From Pleurotus djamor (Eukaryota; Basidiomycota; Agaricomycetes; Agaricales; Pleurotaceae), in contig JAPEVF010000144.1 in the NCBI GenBank assembly GCA_029747585.1, positions 1 through 53,493 of the forward strand: a stretch of DNA of 53,493 bases. The letters are read 5' to 3'. A program made the translations under genes and the position numbers. The notes under the pieces were generated by a model that saw only the letters and a list, made by a program, of their open reading frames with translations, made no database searches and had not been told where the DNA came from. Shown one piece after another: positions 43,276 through 53,493 of the stretch. Position 1 is the first letter of the stretch, and every line of letters starts with the position of its first letter.

Positions 43276-45880
43276 ATGTTTTCTCTCTTCAGGTTGCGGG
43301 CTCTTCCTGTCTCTCTCCTCATTCTCTCTTGGACTTCTCTCGTATTATGTGCACACGAGCGGCAACTTTGTGAGTAGCGCCTCACATTTGTATTGACTAG
43401 GCTGACACTTGCTTCCGTAGTTACCTCCTCGGTCACTTATTGCCAACCCCCAGAGACCCTCTTGATCCAAAAGTTTCAAGTTGCCTACTTTCCGAGCAAT
43501 CATTCTGTGTCATTCAACATCTCCGCAGCTAGCGTTGTAAGTAATGCCTCGACGATGGCCCCAGCTGGCTCACGCTCCACAATGACAGGAACCCAACGTC
43601 AATGTGTCTGCTAATCTTTATCTCAATGTCTACGGGATGAACCCAGTCAACATCACTCTCGACCTTTGCAGCATATTGCATGGCGCGTTGTGTCCCCTTC
43701 CGATGTACAACTTCACCGGTTCAGATTCTATACCGTTGCCCTCAAGCATCAGTGTTGCAAATCAGATCCCTGGCATAGCCTACGTTATGCCAGACATCGA
43801 AGCCTTCGCCCAATTGACGCTCACTCAGCTCGGTACAGGCCAAGTGAAAGCATGCGTCCAATCCACTCTCTCCAATGGTTGGTCGGCTCATCAACATGCT
43901 GTTGAATGGACTACGGGTGCCATCGCCCTCTTTGCCGCCGTCTCTGCCCTGTGGCTATCCGTCGTCTTTCCCGACGCGCTTGCGCCTTTTCGGCTGGTCG
44001 AATTATTCTTCCTTTACCAGTCCATTGTTTCCTCAAACTTCCTCAGCATCAATTACCCTTCTGTCTATAGAAGCTACGGCCTCAACTTTGCTTGGTCGAT
44101 GGGACTATTTTCCTCGGCATCCTCCTCTATCCAGCACATGCGCCATCTCACCGGAGGTCATCTGGACGTTCGGAGTTCTGACACTGCCGTCGGGTTTGTC
44201 AATCGCAAGCTCAGTCCATACAATTATCCCGGTCGGCTATCCACACTACTCTCGTCATTTTCACTCTGGGAATCATCCGAGATCACTGCTCCATCAAATT
44301 TCAGCTTTTCCGCCCTCCTCTCAGCGCCAGCGGAAGATTTTCCAAGCTTTGCTAATTTCAGCGGCATCCAACAGTTGTCCGCATCCACGGACGTGCAAAC
44401 TGTAACTTCTGCCTCTTCGAATGTGCTACAAGCGGGATTGCCGATCTACGTCAGTTCCGTGCACATCGCAACTGCGAATACATTCACGACAACATTTATC
44501 ATTGGCTTGATTCTTCTCGCCATCTCCTTGGCCTTCCTCGGGGCTGGTTGGTTGTTGTTAAGGGTGTTGGGTCGGAACGGCCGCATAGTCAGTGAACGTA
44601 GACGACGCGTCCAGACAGCCTGGCCTTGGCTCGCTCAGGCGTGGTTGCTTCGTGTGGTAGGTTAATCTCCCGCCTGCGGTCCGCCAACATTGATTAATCC
44701 ATTTAACTAGGCTATCATCTGTTTCGCGCCCGTCATGATATTTGCCCTCTACCAATGGACCCTCGATGACTCATGGCTAGCAACTCTTTTGGCTGTCCTC
44801 TCCTTCTTGGCCATCCTGGCGCCCATGGCCTATGGATCATTCCTTATTATCCGATTCGCCCTCCGATTCGGCTCGCCCGCTTTGTTTGCCCATGATGAAT
44901 ACTACACGAAATTCGGTCCACTATTCGCCCAGTTCCGCGAGGAACGCTTGCAGTTTTATCTGACTATTTTCGTTGCCTGGTTCCTCAAGGCGGTGGTCAT
45001 CGCCGCGATTAATGGTCACGGACAAACCCAGATCATTTTATGGGTTATCATCGAGGCGTTTCTTTTGATTGCAACGATCACCCTTTCCCCGTATCACACC
45101 CGAGGCGGCAACATCCTCGCCATCTATCTGGGCGTCACCAGATTTATGTGCGCTGGTTTGATGATTGCTTTCATCGAAGGACTAAATGTCAGTCCCATTC
45201 CGAGAGTCGCTATTGGAGTGGCCATTGCAGTCCTCTGGTCAATCGCGGTGTTGGTCATGCTTGGAAGTATTATACTCAATCTGGGGGTACAAAGATTGTG
45301 GAAACGCGATGGGAAATCGGCGTCGCCTACTCTCGCTGCCTCGGAAAGCTCATCTGTCATGGAGAAAGGCAAAGCATCTCCTCCATCACCCCCTTCTATT
45401 CCAGACTCCAACACATCAACTGCTCGGCCATCCAATCCTACGCCGGAGCACAATGTCCTTCTCGATCCTGCGGTCGTCCAAGCATATCCATCCTCCCCAA
45501 CAAATACGTCGGTTTATGGTTCCGTCCCATCTTCCAGACATCTAGCTGCAAGTTCAGTTGGAACATCTACTTTAGGGAGTCTCCTTCCTGGGCGGTGGTC
45601 GCTCACACCTAGTTCGCCACCGGTGTCGAGCCCATTAAGTTCGAATTCCGTTTTCTCCGAATCTCCTGCATCAACCTCCCAACATTCTCCGCAGTCTGAT
45701 AGATCGCCGCCTTCTCCGCNTTCTTCCCCCATCCAGCACATCCAATACTCTGCATCCATAGATTATACATCACGAATATTGAACGATTTTCTCTCACACA
45801 TATCACCTTCGTTCCCTAGACATACATTACGCATCGTTCACCAATTTGCTGTCAAGGTTGGACTTCAGTTGTACTTATAG
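43276..45880 (+). CDS. TRP/Flc-like membrane protein with ML-like N terminus
   Basis: A fungal TRP-channel-like protein of the Flc/Pkd2 group. It begins with signal peptide MFSLFRLRALPVSLLILSWT. The lumenal part holds Cys residues and LDLCSILHGALCPLPMYNF, like the ML-like domain of this group. Then 8-9 membrane segments follow: AIALFAAVSALWLSVVF, TTTFIIGLILLAISLAFLG, AIICFAPVMIFALYQW, WLATLLAVLSFLAILAPMAYG, LQFYLTIFVAWFLKAVVIAAI, IILWVIIEAFLLIATITL and VAIGVAIAVLWSIAVLVML. The C-terminal tail is Ser/Pro-rich. Flc proteins are linked to FAD transport and cell wall/calcium homeostasis. Introns near 43371-43421, 43537-43590, 44659-44709. Confidence 0.88.
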
Positions 45881-46132
45881 TTATCATCATTTGCGAGTGG
45901 CACTTCGCTGTATCATAATAGGACCCATACGTTATCTATGACCGAATTCTTGCGCCAAGCCGTGCCCTCGAAGATTTGTTTCTTTGGGCTTGGCAAACGT
46001 GCCGCTGTGCCGCTGCCCGTGAGAACGTAACGAAGTAACTGAGCGCAGCGTCTGAGCCTGAAACCATCAATTTGTTTTTATTCTTCTTCTTCCTCCCCAG
46101 CGACGTCCTCAAGCATCCTTCTTCGGCACAAA

Positions 46133-47552
46133 ATGTATTTGCTGCCCGCCACGCTCTTTCTACTTACTACGTCTCTGCCGTCTCTCGTCAAGGCTGGCAC
46201 TCAGACGGAAGGACAATCTTGCGACGTCAACAACAACCGCCTTCAAATCGGGACGTGGGCTTTTTGGAGCGACTGTGACTCCAGGACCTACTGCAGCGCC
46301 AGGGGAACTTGCCAGAAGAGAGGATGCCGCCGCGACGAGTTTCCGTTCGGTTATCAGCCTGAGGACACCTTGCCTAGGAAGTGTGGTACAGGCCAGTTCT
46401 GCCCTGATGAAATGGATGACTGTCGAGACCAAATCCCTGTCGATGGGGATTGCCAACTCAACCGCGACGGTAAGCTATCGTCACCTCGCGGATTTGTGCG
46501 CCCGGCTCACCATGGAAATAGATCAATGCCAACCGCCCCCCAACTCTCGAGAACTCGCTGACACCACAAACTTTGGTCTCAACGTGGAGGGTGCAATTTG
46601 TCTCCTCAACAAGTGCATGTAAGTTATCGGACACATTCATGCGTGATGAAGCAGCCCAGGGAGCTCAAAAAACTTGCTTAGGTGGGCCAACGCCACTGAA
46701 GGAAACGCTTGCATCCACGAGAATACGCCCTACACATCTTACAGCTTGAATGGCGAGTTCATCGATATTCGTTCACGGTTGAGTCTTCCGTCTGTGCATC
46801 ATTCTGAGAACGACATGCTCATTTTTCGCCCAGTGACAATTGTCGTATCGGGTTATACTGTGACACCGCGAGCTCGATCTGCCAAAGGTGGAAAACGCTT
46901 GGCCAGACATGTACCGCTGACAAAGAGTGCGCTAGCTTTCCTGTTGTCGAAGCTTCAACACACTGACATTTCATAGGTGCGAGTCATGGAATTGTCAGAT
47001 AGACGGCACTTGTGGTATCAGCGCGGACGTTCCCCGTCATCTTGGTACTTGGGTTTACATCGTCGTTGGTATCGGTATTATCGGAGGTGAGTCTACGGGG
47101 TTACGGTGACCGTTGTTTGCTCATGCGCATTTTCTAGGCATGATTGGCACTCTCGTCGGGCTCTTCTTCCTTCACCGCAAGCAACGTGATGCTGACCGCG
47201 AGAAGCGTGTTCAATACTGGCGTGAACAGGTGCGTCCCCTTCCAACGTTTTTACTATACTTTATCTGACTTGTGCTCAGCACGCGTTCCATCAAAACCTT
47301 ATGCAAATGCGCGAGACCGCCCGTGCGTCCATCATCTCCCCGAATCAAAATGGACTTAGCAGTGCGAGGAGCACAATCTACAGTCGCGACGGCGCACTAT
47401 CCGACGAGTCTCAAGCGCCCATAATGCAACACGCTGCTGCTGCCCCCAAGACCTCGTCTGGCTTGCGCAACTACCTCACGGAAGATACCAGTTCTGATTA
47501 TGACGAGGGCGTGATGATGCAACCCACTGATAGGAAGAACAACCGCTTCTAA
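46133..47552 (+). CDS. Cysteine-rich single-pass membrane protein, unknown function
   Basis: Signal peptide MYLLPATLFLLTTSLPSLVKA, an extracellular Cys-rich part (about 25 Cys, including SCDVNNNRLQIGTWAFWSDC, CSARGTCQKRGCRRDEF, PRKCGTGQFCPDEMDDC and ECESWNCQIDGTCG), a membrane helix WVYIVVGIGIIGGMIGTLVG, and a cytosolic tail RKQRDADREKRVQYWREQHAF. The tail ends in an acidic Ser/Asp region. Six introns were placed so that Cys spacing and the helix read through; the intron ending at 46976 uses donor GTGCGC. I do not recognise a named family; a basidiomycete-restricted surface protein is the simplest description. Confidence 0.7.
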
Positions 47553-47813
47553 ACCCTTTGATACCTACTTTTGTATACTCTGTCTGGACAGTAATTCGTT
47601 CTGCTCAACCTCTACACTGTTACATGGATAATTTTACTACGCTATTGTTATCTGCTCCATAAATACACGAGTCTCCAGCCCAGAGTCTGGAGCAACGACG
47701 AGTGGGTTTGCTGTGAAACTGTGCATTTGCCTGTTTTGGTAGTCCTAAAGTCAGGCCCAACGGCCGCGGGGCTGCTCATATTAACTTTGACTTCAATTTC
47801 GTTCCGTTCTCCA

Positions 47814-48828
47814 ATGGTCTCCACGTCCCCCCCNGGTGGCGGACAGCGTATCCAAACCTAGCGCGTCGCCTACAGAGGCTGATCTCAGCAAGCCTGCTGC
47901 CTGGGTGGACGACAATCACTCAAACGATGCACTTGCACCCCCTCGGCCCTGGAAAGGCAAGGGCAGGTCCTCAGACCCAGAAGATGACGATGCCCCGTTG
48001 AGCGACGCCGAAGCCTCTGACGCCAGTATTGGCGGCTCCTACCCACCCAATGAGGATGACGAAGCTGATACTCGGAGAGTGCAGGAGGTATGCTTTACGT
48101 TTCGATCAGGATTCTGCACCGCGTAATGACGAACATTGTTCAAAAATTGTAGAATTTGAGGCGTTGGGAGGTTGCGGAGCGACAGAGACGTAAAGCTGCG
48201 AGGGATTCTGTGCTTTCTACTACGACACCGTCGCTGATGAGCGATGTTTCTCGTCGGGCGAGTCTCCTTTGGTCGAATAGAAAACCAACGCATCCGGTCG
48301 ACTCTGGTGATTTGGGGAAACATACGGTGCTCAACTCGCGCGAATCGATAGATGTTCCGCTGGAAAATATTGCGTCTGCGTCGAGTCCAGCTCCTTCACC
48401 CACGCCGACGGCAGCGACGTCACCGTTCGCGGACGCTCAAGCTCGAAATCCATTTCTCGCCTCTTCGGAATACCTCCCTCCCTCTGCACCGCTGGCTCAA
48501 GGAGATCCATCAACGGAGCTCTTGCCCTCCGATGCACAACTTCGCTCGTCCAGTCCACCACCCCCTCGACCACTGAACCTTCCGCCGCCCCGCACACCGC
48601 CGCCTCGCATAGAGACGCCAGACCCCACCAAAGCCCCTCCAAATACCATCGATTCTACAGACAAAGGCAAGGAAACACGATGGTGGCATGAAATCCTTTG
48701 TGGGTGCTCTGAAGGTCCAGACCGTGGAGGGGATTATCAGGTGAGCATTCGAGCAACGTGCAACTGCAACAGGTCGGTTTACTGACTGTCCTCATGCTTA
48801 GGCTGGCCGGACAAATCCTTTCGAATAG
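47814..48828 (+). CDS. Pro/Ser-rich cytosolic protein with NPF-ending C terminus
   Basis: Unknown protein of about 300 residues. Start ATG 47814 needs one correction: the single N at 47834 puts the frame out by one base; read without it, the start joins VADSVSKPSASPTEADLSKP. Segments: ADTRRVQENLRRWEVAERQR (a basic helix made across an intron), a Pro/Ser-rich linker, KGKETRWWHEILCGCSEG and the final DRGGDYQAGRTNPFE. NPF motifs bind EH-domain endocytic proteins; the WWHE/CGCSEGPDRGG block looks conserved and specific. No annotated family recognised. Confidence 0.65.
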
Positions 48829-49185
48829 AACTGGTATATGCTTTGCTCTAAATTCTTGCGCTGGNTTTTCTCAGTGTTTAGTCTGTATAACTATTTTTCT
48901 TGTAATGGTTCCACAGTGGACAATTGGATCTTTCGGACTGGCAATATGGACTCGCGAAAAANCTGAACAATTGTCGAGTGACCTTGCGACTTCGTCATTA
49001 TACATATCGTATATAGCAACCTTCGTCCTCAGAATACATGTGTGTGTCATCTGCGGTTCTCTTAACGACATAGATTCCTGGTGCCCAAGAGGATAAGATG
49101 ATTCATTGCGAAGTCGTGAAAGCCGCTAAAACAACAGACAACGAAAACAGAAATGCTACACTAGTATGTATGAGACAAAGTGTTT
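48829..49185. other. Convergent interval, NPF protein and paraoxonase-like gene
   Basis: 357 bp, tail-to-tail; no gene or repeat seen. Confidence 0.6.
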
Positions 49186-50673
49186 TTACAGCTTACAAAC
49201 GGTAAGGCTTTGTGAAGCAATACCTACGAGAGTTGAGGTCAGTACGGTCTTNGACAAGGTGACGAGGCTAGCTTACCGCTCAAGTAGAGATTTTTCCTCT
49301 TTGAGTCGTAGGTCACAGCGGTAACGCCAGAAGCGACGTTTCCATCGTTTTCGAAGACCTAGGTAGAGATGTCAGAGACCAAGGCGTAAAAGAGGGNNGA
49401 GGGAACATACCCTTTCGACTTTGTATTTTTCACCNTAGAANGCTTCCGTNCCGGTATTGATGGAGATACGGANAGCAGCNGATGGGCAGGGGAANGCGGG
49501 GTTGTTGAAGTGGATGAGNGAGAGACCAAGGGCATGAGGTAAACCTAAAGACCNGTGAGCGGGGGTTATACGATGACGAANGTGTTGACATACCAGCAGC
49601 CCATAGTTGGCCATCATCNTCAACNGACAGTTTNTCCAGCGGATATTCTACNNGAAGTTTTCANTANAGGCACCGAGGAATAGTAGCGAAAATCCCTGAC
49701 CTGTGTCGATGTGATCGGACAACACAAGTGATCCGTCAAGTTGTTTTTCGAAGAGGGTTACACCGCCAGCGAGGCCGTTGGCAACGTAGAGCGTATCGTT
49801 GTTGTGCGAGGCGGTAATACCATAGTTTGCGTGCATGCCGGATTGTACGACTTTACAGCCGGTTTCAACATGGCAGTATACGATGTTTGTTCGCTTGAGG
49901 CCAATCATCTCCATGTCGCGTAACTTTAAATTTGGGAGTGAGCGTGAATGTCATCACAAGCTATGGNANGTAACGTACAATACCGGTCTTCGCGCCGTGA
50001 TCGTTGGTAAAGTAGAAGCTCTTNCCATCAGAGGAGCCCACGATGTCATTTGGAGTGTTGATAGTAGAATCCTCAACGGTGCGTATGTGCTTCAACGTGT
50101 CGCCACCAACAGTGGTGGTGAAGACCTCAATCGCAGAGTCAGCGCCGCGTTTCANCGACTTTTCTACCTCAACTTGAGGGCGATGGTTGACGAGGTAGAC
50201 AAATAGGGTGTTGGGGTCAGACGACGAGGGGACTACGTCCATTCCGTGTACAGAGAGACCGCGNTCTGACGCGAAGCCAGAGACAGACAATCGTTGTGTT
50301 TTGGAGGATTCTGGGTCGTAAATGGCAACGTAATCATTCGCGGACAAGGCCGTGTAGTTGTGCTTTGCGGCAGCGGGATGCCAGTGCTGGCGACTCTCCG
50401 AGGTNGAACATGCCAGATACAGCAGTCCNGTCGGTGAATGCAGGACGCTCTCTGAGGAATCGAGTGTAAGTATGCAAATAAATGGTTCGAGGATGGCCAC
50501 GTACTCCCACAAGCTTGCACGTCTGGGATGTTGGTGCACTTGTCAAAGTTACCAACNGGGCGGATCACCCTTCCGTCGCCGAGCTTGTTGAATATGGGTT
50601 GCCACCAGCCTGTGTAGAGAGCGGCAAGGAGGGCGAAGAAGGAGCCCAGNACGACGACGACGGTTGGAGGCAT
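49186..50673 (-). CDS. Paraoxonase/arylesterase-like protein
   Basis: A six-bladed beta-propeller hydrolase like serum paraoxonase. N terminus MPPTVVVxLGSFFALLAALY is an uncleaved signal/membrane anchor, as in PONs. Then VGNFDKCTNIPDVQAC, SVLHSPxGLLYLAC, AIYDPESSKTQRLSVSGFAS, LSVHGMDVVPSSSDPNTLFVYLVNHR, TINTPNDIVGSSDxKSFYFTNDHG, SGMHANYGITASHNNDTLYVANG, LSVDDDGQLWAAG-like segments and SGIASQSLTVCKL. The HG, N-D and ND motifs in the order HGMD / NTPND / TNDH / YGI / HALG match the calcium-binding and catalytic positions of PONs. One intron joins QAC to KSVL (donor GTACGT). Shares a 377-bp divergent promoter with bleomycin hydrolase. Ns are frequent. Confidence 0.8.
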
Positions 50674-51050
50674 GATGGTGAGTTGGCAAGAAGGAGGAGG
50701 AGGTGCGGGGTAAAATTTATGTTTTTCGTGCCCCGGCTTTCTTGAAGGATGCGGGGACAGTAATCGNAGATATGTCGGGGAAACATCGAGGCATGCNCAA
50801 AGGGTCTTGGACTTATGTTTGTTGTCGACGGAGATGGATGACGAGGGCCACGACGACGACNNCNACGACGNNNTTGGCGNTGGATGAGTACATCGGATGT
50901 GCAGTTCTCGAAATAACCTCAGAGTGAGAGCTGTATTGACGTGCCCATGTGCAACCATCCGCAAGCTTATCTCATTGCTGACTGACTCCGACTGATAAGG
51001 TGCTCACTGCTCTCTCTCTCTTCCCTCTACCACAACCACAACATCGCACA
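50674..51050. other. Divergent promoter, paraoxonase-like gene and bleomycin hydrolase
   Basis: 377 bp between start codons, with several Ns and a GAC-repeat stretch (50848-50875, partly N). No known site seen. Confidence 0.6.
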
Positions 51051-52928
51051 ATGGGTTCAGCTCAATCTAGACCAGAGGCCGCCGTCGAACACAACGACCA
51101 CAACGAGAAACAGTCCCTCGTAGAGTCTCTTTCCGCACTCAAGCTTNCGTCCAGCTCTCCGGTGTCCCNGAATGGNACATTGTCGCTTGGCAATATCNNT
51201 ACCTGGGAATCCTCCGTAGCCTCGAGTCCTAAAGCTCAGTTGGCCCGGACCATTCTGTCTCACTCGGACATTCGTTCAGCATTGGTGTCTCGTTCAGCCA
51301 AGATAGCGGATGAGCACATCTTCAACACGGAGCTCGACTTCAAGACTGGCCCCGTCACCAACCAGAAGAGTAGCGGTCGTTGTTGGTTGTTCGCAACCAC
51401 CAATGTGATACGATATGATATCATGAAGACNCTCAAGTTGAAGGACTTCCAGTTCTCTCAGGTGCGCACAATGATGGTCCGAACCAGAAGTCGTTCATTC
51501 ATGTTGCTTCAACCAGTCGTACCTNTTCTTCTGGGACAAGTTGAACAAGAGTAACTACTACCTCGAACTCACCATTGAGAACGCTGACAAACCGCTCGAT
51601 GACCGGCTTGTCAACTTCTTGTCCGGGGACCTCATCAGTGACGGNGGTCAATGGGACATGGTCGTNAACCTCTTGGAGAACTATGGTCTCGTGCCCCAGA
51701 CCGTNTANCCNGAATCCACACATTCNTCCCTCTCATCCCCTCTNAACGCGCTCTTGAAGACCAAGCTCAGNGAGCATGCCTTGATCCTCCGATCGCTCTA
51801 TTCCGAGNTGCGCTTGCAGTACTCTCAAGATGANGTAGTCGCGTCGCTTCGTACGAAGAAGGAAGAGCTCATGAAGGAGATTTACGCNATCATGAGNGCC
51901 ACACTNGGTGTTCCACCCAAGCCAGACGACAAGTTTGTNTGGGAGTATTATGACGAAGATGGNAAGACTGGTCGCTGGGAAGGNACNCCNCTCGANTACT
52001 ACAAGNCCTTCGCCAACAAGAAATATCCTGTANGTTCNTNTNNNNCTTNTCGTGTATATGCTTTAGNTTGNNATNCCTNNCNGTNCAGCCNGTNCAATCA
52101 TTCTCGCTCATCAATGACCCACGCAATGAATANTCCAAACTCTACACNGTNGACAAACTCGGCAANGTCTGGGGNGGCCGACCTGTTCTCTGTACGCGGT
52201 TCCAGATTGCATCTAACTCGTCTTCNATGCTTACTNCTCNNCAGACGTGAACACNGACACCAAGACCATGAAGGAGACTGTNGTGAAGGTTGGCAAACTC
52301 ACNCTTTTGTTGCCTTCATCCNTGATATANGCCCTACAGTTGATCAAGGCTGGCCTCCCAGTGTTCTTCGGNTGTGACGTTGGCAAATTNTCCGACAGNG
52401 GCATGGGTATCATGGACACCGCTTTGTTTGAGTACGAGGTGCGTANACCGCCCGCAAGANNTATCTTNNCNCAACTGACTCTTNCTTCAGCATGCATTCG
52501 ATATCACGCTTGGNCTTACGAAAGCACANCGTCTCCAAGTCAATGAATCTTCAATGACCCACGCGATGGTCATCTCTGGTGTGCATCTTGACGCGTCGGG
52601 TGCTCCTGTGCGATACAAAGTCGAGAACTCCTGGAGCGAGACTAGCGGCAACAAGGGATACTTCATGATGACGGACAAATGGTTTGATGAGTACGTCGTT
52701 CGTTGATTTCCTATTTGCACCCATCCTCAATATCGGCGTTTTGAAAGGTTCGTATACCAAGTAGTTGTCCCCAAGGCATTGGCTCCCAAGGACCTCCTTA
52801 AGGTNTATGAGGAGGGAGAGAAGAACGTNCTTCCTCCATGGGACCCGATGGTGAGGCGTTCACCACTTACTGACTCATACTTCAATCGCTAATCTGTNAA
52901 AATGCTNTATTAGGGCGCTCTGGCTTGA
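51051..52928 (+). CDS. BLH1: Bleomycin hydrolase-type cysteine peptidase
   Basis: Cytosolic C1B peptidase, hexameric, with aminopeptidase activity. N-terminal Ser/Asn-rich extension MGSAQSRPEAAVEHNDHNEK then VTNQKSSGRCWLFATTNVIR, with the catalytic Cys in GRCWLFA. Later come WDKLNKSNYYLELTIENADK, GGQWDMVxNLLENYGLVPQ, ASLRTKKEELMKEIY, WEYYDEDGKTGRW, SFSLINDPRNE, GLPVFFGCDVGKFSD, the catalytic His in NESSMTHAMVISGVH and the Asn in RYKVENSWSETSGNKGY. The end is LKVYEEGEKN...PWDPMGALA after a short terminal intron (52852-52913). Several introns, all GT-AG. Numerous Ns, mainly at third codon positions. Confidence 0.93.
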
Positions 52929-53261
52929 ACCTCTGACTTCGGTATCTAATNCTATATCATGTATATGTATGGTTCTGATGGTGTACTTCGCTGGAAATAT
53001 ACCATAAACACTATCGCATGAGAACTTCTGTTTTACTCAACTCCGTTTGTCGCGGCTAGACGTGCGGTGATTGGCGATTATTGTGCCTGTCGCCCGTCGG
53101 GGTCCATTGGCCATGTCCGTCCAGCCATGCTTCCCATCAATCTCTGACCCTCAGTAACATACATATACCCTTTCCTCACAATCTACACCGCCTAACCTTC
53201 GTTTTTTCTCTTCTTCTGACTTTTCTCNTGTTGCGCTGCTCANTTGCGTCTCGGTTCTCCG
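52929..53261. other. Intergenic before the right-edge gene
   Basis: 333 bp. It ends in a pyrimidine-rich leader (ttctcttcttctgac, 53206-53220) just before the ATG at 53262, typical of fungal promoters. Confidence 0.55.
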
Positions 53262-53493
53262 ATGGCGANTAATAATCGCGGTTTCTCCTTTTTTGGAATG
53301 GTNGCTGGAGCTATGGCTCTGTTGAAGCTAAAGGAACGATGGGATGAATGTAAGCCAGGATTCCGTCCACGTCGNNCNGTGACTCATGGATGTGAACGCT
53401 CATTTCCTCTTGNTCTATGAATCGCACTCGTCATTTGGCAGACAAGCAAGTCCCCAGTGAGGACGGTCGTATTGCGTTGGCTGGAAATGGGGA
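53262..53493 (+). CDS. 5' start of a gene that leaves the window
   Basis: ATG 53262 opens MAxNNRGFSFFGMVAGAMAL and KLKERWDE, then a likely donor (GAAT|GTAAGC at 53349). It is a small basic/hydrophobic start; no family can be recognised. The reading beyond the intron is unclear because of Ns. Confidence 0.45.

Overview
This window is nuclear DNA of a filamentous basidiomycete, most likely an Agaricomycete (mushroom-type) fungus. Genes are dense and interrupted by many 45-70 nt GT-AG introns with short polypyrimidine tracts. The protein set (BLI-3-like flavoprotein, division 1 chitin synthase, eIF3c, Tim17, OSCP, TRP/Flc-like protein, secreted aspartic protease, GH16) fits a basidiomycete. I resolved 29 protein genes with named boundaries, including a 5'-truncated rad9 at the left edge, plus one start of a gene at the right edge. 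I see no rRNA or tRNA gene and no CRISPR array. All exon/intron models were read by hand from consensus splice sites, frame and family similarity; no search was run.

Layout. 1-9.4 kb: Rad9 tail, an F-box protein, a BLI-3/general-stress flavoprotein, TIM17, a CXXC-R1 zinc-finger/WHIM chromatin protein, and the pair SWS1-like / TRM11, whose start codons overlap. 9.4-12.8 kb: an SLC49/FLVCR-like MFS transporter and a WBP4-type spliceosomal zinc-finger protein. 12.9-22.4 kb: a chitin synthase with two related membrane-anchored Smr-domain genes around it (one divergent from it, one beyond an intervening gene). This is the most unusual block: one paralog keeps the Smr signatures (DLHG, GRGKHS) and the other has lost them. 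22.6-30.5 kb: a candidate TPP1/Est3-type telomere protein carrying an SQ array, eIF3c, and a PSR/NIF-type phosphatase. 30.5-33.4 kb: gene-poor, holding a short TIR element. 33.4-48.8 kb: an AP-1-type bZIP factor, PHS1 dehydratase, secreted aspartic protease, GH16 glucanase, secreted AhpD-like protein, an ICMT-like methyltransferase, OSCP (ATP5), a TRP/Flc-like protein, and two orphan families. 48.8 kb to end: paraoxonase-like arylesterase, bleomycin hydrolase, and the start of a gene that leaves the window.

Gene cooperation. There is no biosynthetic cluster. Genes come as divergent pairs sharing short promoters and convergent pairs with very short 3' gaps. Some promoters hold recognisable sites: a CRE before the stress flavoprotein, ATCACGTG boxes in three promoters, and a GATAAG array between the protease and the glucanase. 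Single-base Ns are patchy and, inside exons, fall mostly on third codon positions, which looks more like masked allelic differences than random sequencing failure.
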